The position numbers were made by a program, and so were the translations under genes. A DNA stretch of 64,000 bases. Source: Parapontixanthobacter aurantiacus (lineage in GTDB: Bacteria; Pseudomonadota; Alphaproteobacteria; Sphingomonadales; Sphingomonadaceae). The first letter of the stretch is position 1, and every line of letters starts with the position of its first letter. Under the pieces are notes generated by a model, which was given only the letters and a program-made list of their open reading frames with translations, was not told where the DNA came from and ran no database searches. Of this stretch, positions 61,173 to 64,000 are shown piece after piece. The stretch is from the NCBI RefSeq assembly GCF_009827635.1, contig NZ_WTYW01000001.1, positions 328,001 through 392,000 on the forward strand, written 5' to 3'.

Positions 61173-62435
61173 CTATTCCGCCGGTTGCGCCTTGGCGCTG
61201 ATCTCGTCCTCGGCGGTCGCGCGTTCCACCGCGATACCGGCGGTCAGGCCATGCACGATGGTCGATACGACGATGGTGAAGGCGACGGTCGCCCACAATC
61301 CCGGCTCGTTGAATAGATCGACGTGATTGCCCGCATAGGCGAGGTAGTAGATGGAGCCGATCCCGCGCACGCCATAGAATGCCGTGACGAGCTTCTGCCG
61401 CCGGGTCAGCGGCGTGCCGGCAAGGGCGAATGAAGCGGTAAGCGGGCGAATGAGGAAGATGAGCGCCAGCCCGATGAAGGCATGGCTCCAGTCGAGATAG
61501 GGCATGAGCGTCGGCAGGGCCGCGCCCAGCGCCACCAGCAGGATTGCGGTCAGCGTGTGCTCCAGCGATTCCGAGAAGTCGTGGAGCCGCTTGTGGAAGC
61601 GGCTGTCGCTCTCTTCGCGGCGCAGGACCACGCCCGCGACGAAAGCGGCGATGAAGCCGTAGCCCTCGGCCAGTTCGGTAATGCCGTAGGTCAGCAGGAC
61701 GCCGGCGAAGGCAATCACGCCCGAACGAGTCTTCGACAGGGGATTGTCGTGCGGCCAGTCGAACAGCAGCTTGCCCGCGAGCCAGCCGACCGCGCCGCCC
61801 ATCGCCGCGCCCATGACGATCTTGTAAATGACGTCGCGCAGGATCCACTCGGTCATCAGCCCTGTAGAGAACCCGCCCGCCACGGCAACGAGGATGCCGA
61901 GATGGACGAAAGGAAAGGCGAGCCCGTCATTGAGGCCCGCTTCCGTCGTCAGCGCATAGCGGACCGGGTGCTCGCCTCCTTCGAGCGGTGGGCCCACCTG
62001 CACGTCGCCCGCCAGCACCGGGTCCGTAGGCGAGAGGATCGCGCCGAGCAGCAACCCTCCGGCCAGCGTCATCCCGGCGGCGAACCAGCCGAACAGCGCG
62101 AGGGCGACGATGGTCAAAGGCATTGCGATGAGCAACAGCTTGAGCGTCGGCCACCATTGCTCTCGGTCGCGCACCCGGTCGATCCTGAGGCCGGTGCCGA
62201 ACAGCCCCATGATCACGCAGATTTCCGCAAAGACCTCCCAGATGCGCGGCTGCGCGATCGGGTCGAGCGCTTCGGGCATTCCGGGAAAGAAGGTGAAGGT
62301 GATAAAGCCGATCAGGACGAGGAGGGCGCTCGCCGCCGGTTCGCGTCCCGACAGGAAGCGCGGCAGCCAGTAGGCGGCGATGATGACCGCTCCCGCCCCT
62401 GCGAACATGAAATGATACGTATCGAACCCGAACAT
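61173..62435 (-). CDS. Cation:proton antiporter (CPA1/NhaP-like)
   Basis: A 420-residue inner-membrane protein with about 11-12 hydrophobic helices. The transport-site motif LSPTDPVLAGDVQVG and EAGLNDGLAFPF are characteristic of NhaP/CPA1 exchangers, and GVRGIGSIYYLAYA is a conserved later helix. It likely extrudes Na+ or K+ for H+. The ATG at 62435 gives a natural N-terminus; the open frame extends 117 bp further without membrane-like content. Confidence 0.88.
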   Translation of the reverse strand: MFGFDTYHFMFAGAGAVIIAAYWLPRFLSGREPAASALLVLIGFITFTFFPGMPEALDPIAQPRIWEVFAEICVIMGLFGTGLRIDRVRDREQWWPTLKLLLIAMPLTIVALALFGWFAAGMTLAGGLLLGAILSPTDPVLAGDVQVGPPLEGGEHPVRYALTTEAGLNDGLAFPFVHLGILVAVAGGFSTGLMTEWILRDVIYKIVMGAAMGGAVGWLAGKLLFDWPHDNPLSKTRSGVIAFAGVLLTYGITELAEGYGFIAAFVAGVVLRREESDSRFHKRLHDFSESLEHTLTAILLVALGAALPTLMPYLDWSHAFIGLALIFLIRPLTASFALAGTPLTRRQKLVTAFYGVRGIGSIYYLAYAGNHVDLFNEPGLWATVAFTIVVSTIVHGLTAGIAVERATAEDEISAKAQPAE

Positions 62436-62605
62436 GAAGCAAGAACGCGCCACGCTGCGAAAAGGTGCCTCGCGCGCCGAAGCTATCTTGTCGGCAGCGT
62501 CTCGTAAGGTCCTGCGAAGCCGTTTGCCCCCCATCGAGGCGATATTAACCATATCTTTGCGAAGGTGACTTATCGCCGCTTCGATAAAGAGGGAGCGTGA
62601 GACAG

Positions 62606-64000
62606 ATGGACCAGCCGGTCGCGAAGCAGCAATTCCAGAAGCGCGTGTTCGATCTCGACGCCTGGCAGGAACGGCTGCGCCTGTTCGATCCGGATCACCG
62701 CCTGACGGACGCGCTTCGCGGCATGGACGAAATCATGCGCGGTCACAGCGACCGGATCTTCGACCTCCAATGCGAAGTCTGCCGCCGTGACCCTCGCCTT
62801 GCCGGCACGATGAACGCCGAAGCGCTGGAAATGCAGCGCAAGCAGGCTGCCTATTTCTTCAACGCCCGATTCACCCATACCAATATCGAGGAAGGCATTC
62901 CCTACCTCTATAATTTCGGAAAGATGCTCGCCGCCGTCGGCGCGCGCATGACGACCGGCCTCGCCATCGTCTCCGTCACCTTTGCCGAAGCCATGCGGAT
63001 TGCCGCCGACAAGCTGGAAGGCGAGCGCCTCATCGAAGTCATGCAGGCGCTCCAGACCCTGACCGCGATCGAATCGGACATTATCAGCACGGCGATGAAC
63101 GACGTCCACCGCGAGAATTATCGCGCGTCGTTGCAATCGCAGGCGAAAACCTTCGAGGACAGGGTGCTCGGCACGGTCAAGATCCTCGGTGAGCAGACCG
63201 AACTGTTCCGTGCCTCTACCCAGAAGGCTGGCGTTTCAAGCCGCAAGCTGCTCGATGCGAGCAGCGCCGTCGCCGCTTCCGCGCAGCAGAGCGCGAGCGC
63301 GATGGGCGAGGCCGAACGCTCCGTCGGATTTCTTGGCGGCACGATTGAGAAGGTCGGCAAGAGCGCGCGCCACACGGAACTCGTGTCGAGCGATACGGCG
63401 GAGAAGGCGGTCGCTTCGGCGGTCAGCGCCAAGCAGCTCGCCGATAGCAGCGCGAAGGTGAAGGCCATCGTCAAGATGATCCAGAAGATCGCGGACCAGA
63501 CGCAGCTGCTCGCATTGAACGCCAGTATCGAAGCCTCTCGCGCCGGCGAAAGCGGCGCGGGCTTTGCGGTGGTCGCGGGCGAGGTCAAGCATCTCGCCAA
63601 CGAGACGCGCGACGCGACACAGGAAATCTCGACCCAGGTGCTCGAGATGATCGCCGCGACGAAGAGCAGCGCCGAACTGGCGGAAAAGATCAGCGAGTCC
63701 ATCTCGGAGATCAAGGACAGCGCGAGCGGCGTCGAAACGCAGGTCGCCGATCAGATCGAGCTGGTGCAGGCCATTACCGACGCGGTCTCGGAAACCTTCA
63801 TGAGCGCGGAACACGTTTCGAAGGAAGTCGCGGCGATCGGCAACGAAGCGAACGACGTCGCGAAACTGCTGGGCGACGTGGACGAGAAATTCTCGCTCGT
63901 CGACCAGCTGCTCGGCCAGCTTGAAAACGACACGCGCAGCTATCGCCAGTCCTTCGACCGGCTGGCCGACGATTTCCAGGCGCAGGGTTCGCGCGCCGCC
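62606..64000 (+). CDS. Soluble globin-coupled-type methyl-accepting protein, 5' part
   Basis: The frame is open to the window end (465 codons); the 3' end is missing. There is no transmembrane helix, so it is cytoplasmic. About residues 20-150 form a helical sensor resembling protoglobin (FFNARFTHTNIEEGIPYLY, candidate proximal His91). From about 185 is the methyl-accepting domain, with the highly conserved signalling hairpin IADQTQLLALNASIEASRAG and GFAVVAGEVKHLA at about 292-335. AGAGGGAG at 62588-62595 precedes the ATG; an in-frame GTG at 62597 is too close to it. Probably senses oxygen or redox state. Confidence 0.82.
   Translation, partial: MDQPVAKQQFQKRVFDLDAWQERLRLFDPDHRLTDALRGMDEIMRGHSDRIFDLQCEVCRRDPRLAGTMNAEALEMQRKQAAYFFNARFTHTNIEEGIPYLYNFGKMLAAVGARMTTGLAIVSVTFAEAMRIAADKLEGERLIEVMQALQTLTAIESDIISTAMNDVHRENYRASLQSQAKTFEDRVLGTVKILGEQTELFRASTQKAGVSSRKLLDASSAVAASAQQSASAMGEAERSVGFLGGTIEKVGKSARHTELVSSDTAEKAVASAVSAKQLADSSAKVKAIVKMIQKIADQTQLLALNASIEASRAGESGAGFAVVAGEVKHLANETRDATQEISTQVLEMIAATKSSAELAEKISESISEIKDSASGVETQVADQIELVQAITDAVSETFMSAEHVSKEVAAIGNEANDVAKLLGDVDEKFSLVDQLLGQLENDTRSYRQSFDRLADDFQAQGSRAA

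Overview
The window reads as chromosome of an alphaproteobacterium of the order Sphingomonadales, most likely family Erythrobacteraceae. That placement is inferred from gene content and order: ChvG/ChvI with a short HprK, RapZ, an EIIA and HPr beside pckA; serC-serA-hisZ-purA; cysG-lysA-lipoprotein-argH; a CobA/CysI/APS-reductase sulfur operon. Genes are tightly packed, with many ATGA, GTGA or TGATG stop/start overlaps, and most of the sequence is GC-rich.

Layout. 1-591 is the end of an extended SDR gene. 596-4555 is a leftward sulfate-assimilation operon (cobA, DUF2849, cysI, DUF934, cysH). 4661-12441 holds MscS, metC, sseA, a Pro-rich membrane protein, queF, a DUF1499 protein, a CDP-alcohol phosphatidyltransferase and a nucleoside transporter. 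12441-18738 holds a TVP38-flavoprotein fusion, tRNA-Thr, an RNase H-like protein, rarA, a small membrane protein and a glycosyltransferase. 18860-22825 is serC (with a probable serC-type leader RNA), serA and hisZ. 22847-32359 carries an aldo/keto reductase, a GST, trhO, purA, two small unknown or regulatory genes, a siroheme synthase, lysA, a lipoprotein, argH and a TlpA-like lipoprotein.

32392-44858 is a 12.5 kb integrated element bounded by perfect 58-bp direct repeats of the 3' part of tRNA-Val(UAC). From left to right it carries a GTG-started tyrosine integrase, an 11-bp tandem repeat array, an AlpA-like HTH protein, a winged-helix replication-like protein, a type I R-M system (hsdM-hsdS-hsdR), a uracil-DNA-glycosylase-like protein, a serine resolvase, a repeat-rich membrane/SH3-like protein, seven 22-bp iterons, a small terminase subunit, and a 25-codon stub of a next gene. 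There are no capsid, portal, tail or large-terminase genes. The order int, alpA, rep-like, cargo, terS resembles phage-inducible chromosomal islands (PICIs). I propose it as a PICI-like satellite carrying a defence cargo; this is the main finding.

45007-64000 returns to core genes: asparaginase, an MDR oxidoreductase, truA, fmt, recR, def, a Cys-rich copper-storage-type protein, rmuC, a cupin, a TrmH-type methylase, then HPr, EIIA, rapZ, hprK, chvG and chvI reading leftward. pckA reads the other way, followed by a sodium/proton antiporter and the start of a soluble methyl-accepting sensor that runs off the end. The regulatory PTS, RapZ and ChvG/I genes next to pckA suggest a unit linking envelope or acid sensing to central carbon metabolism.
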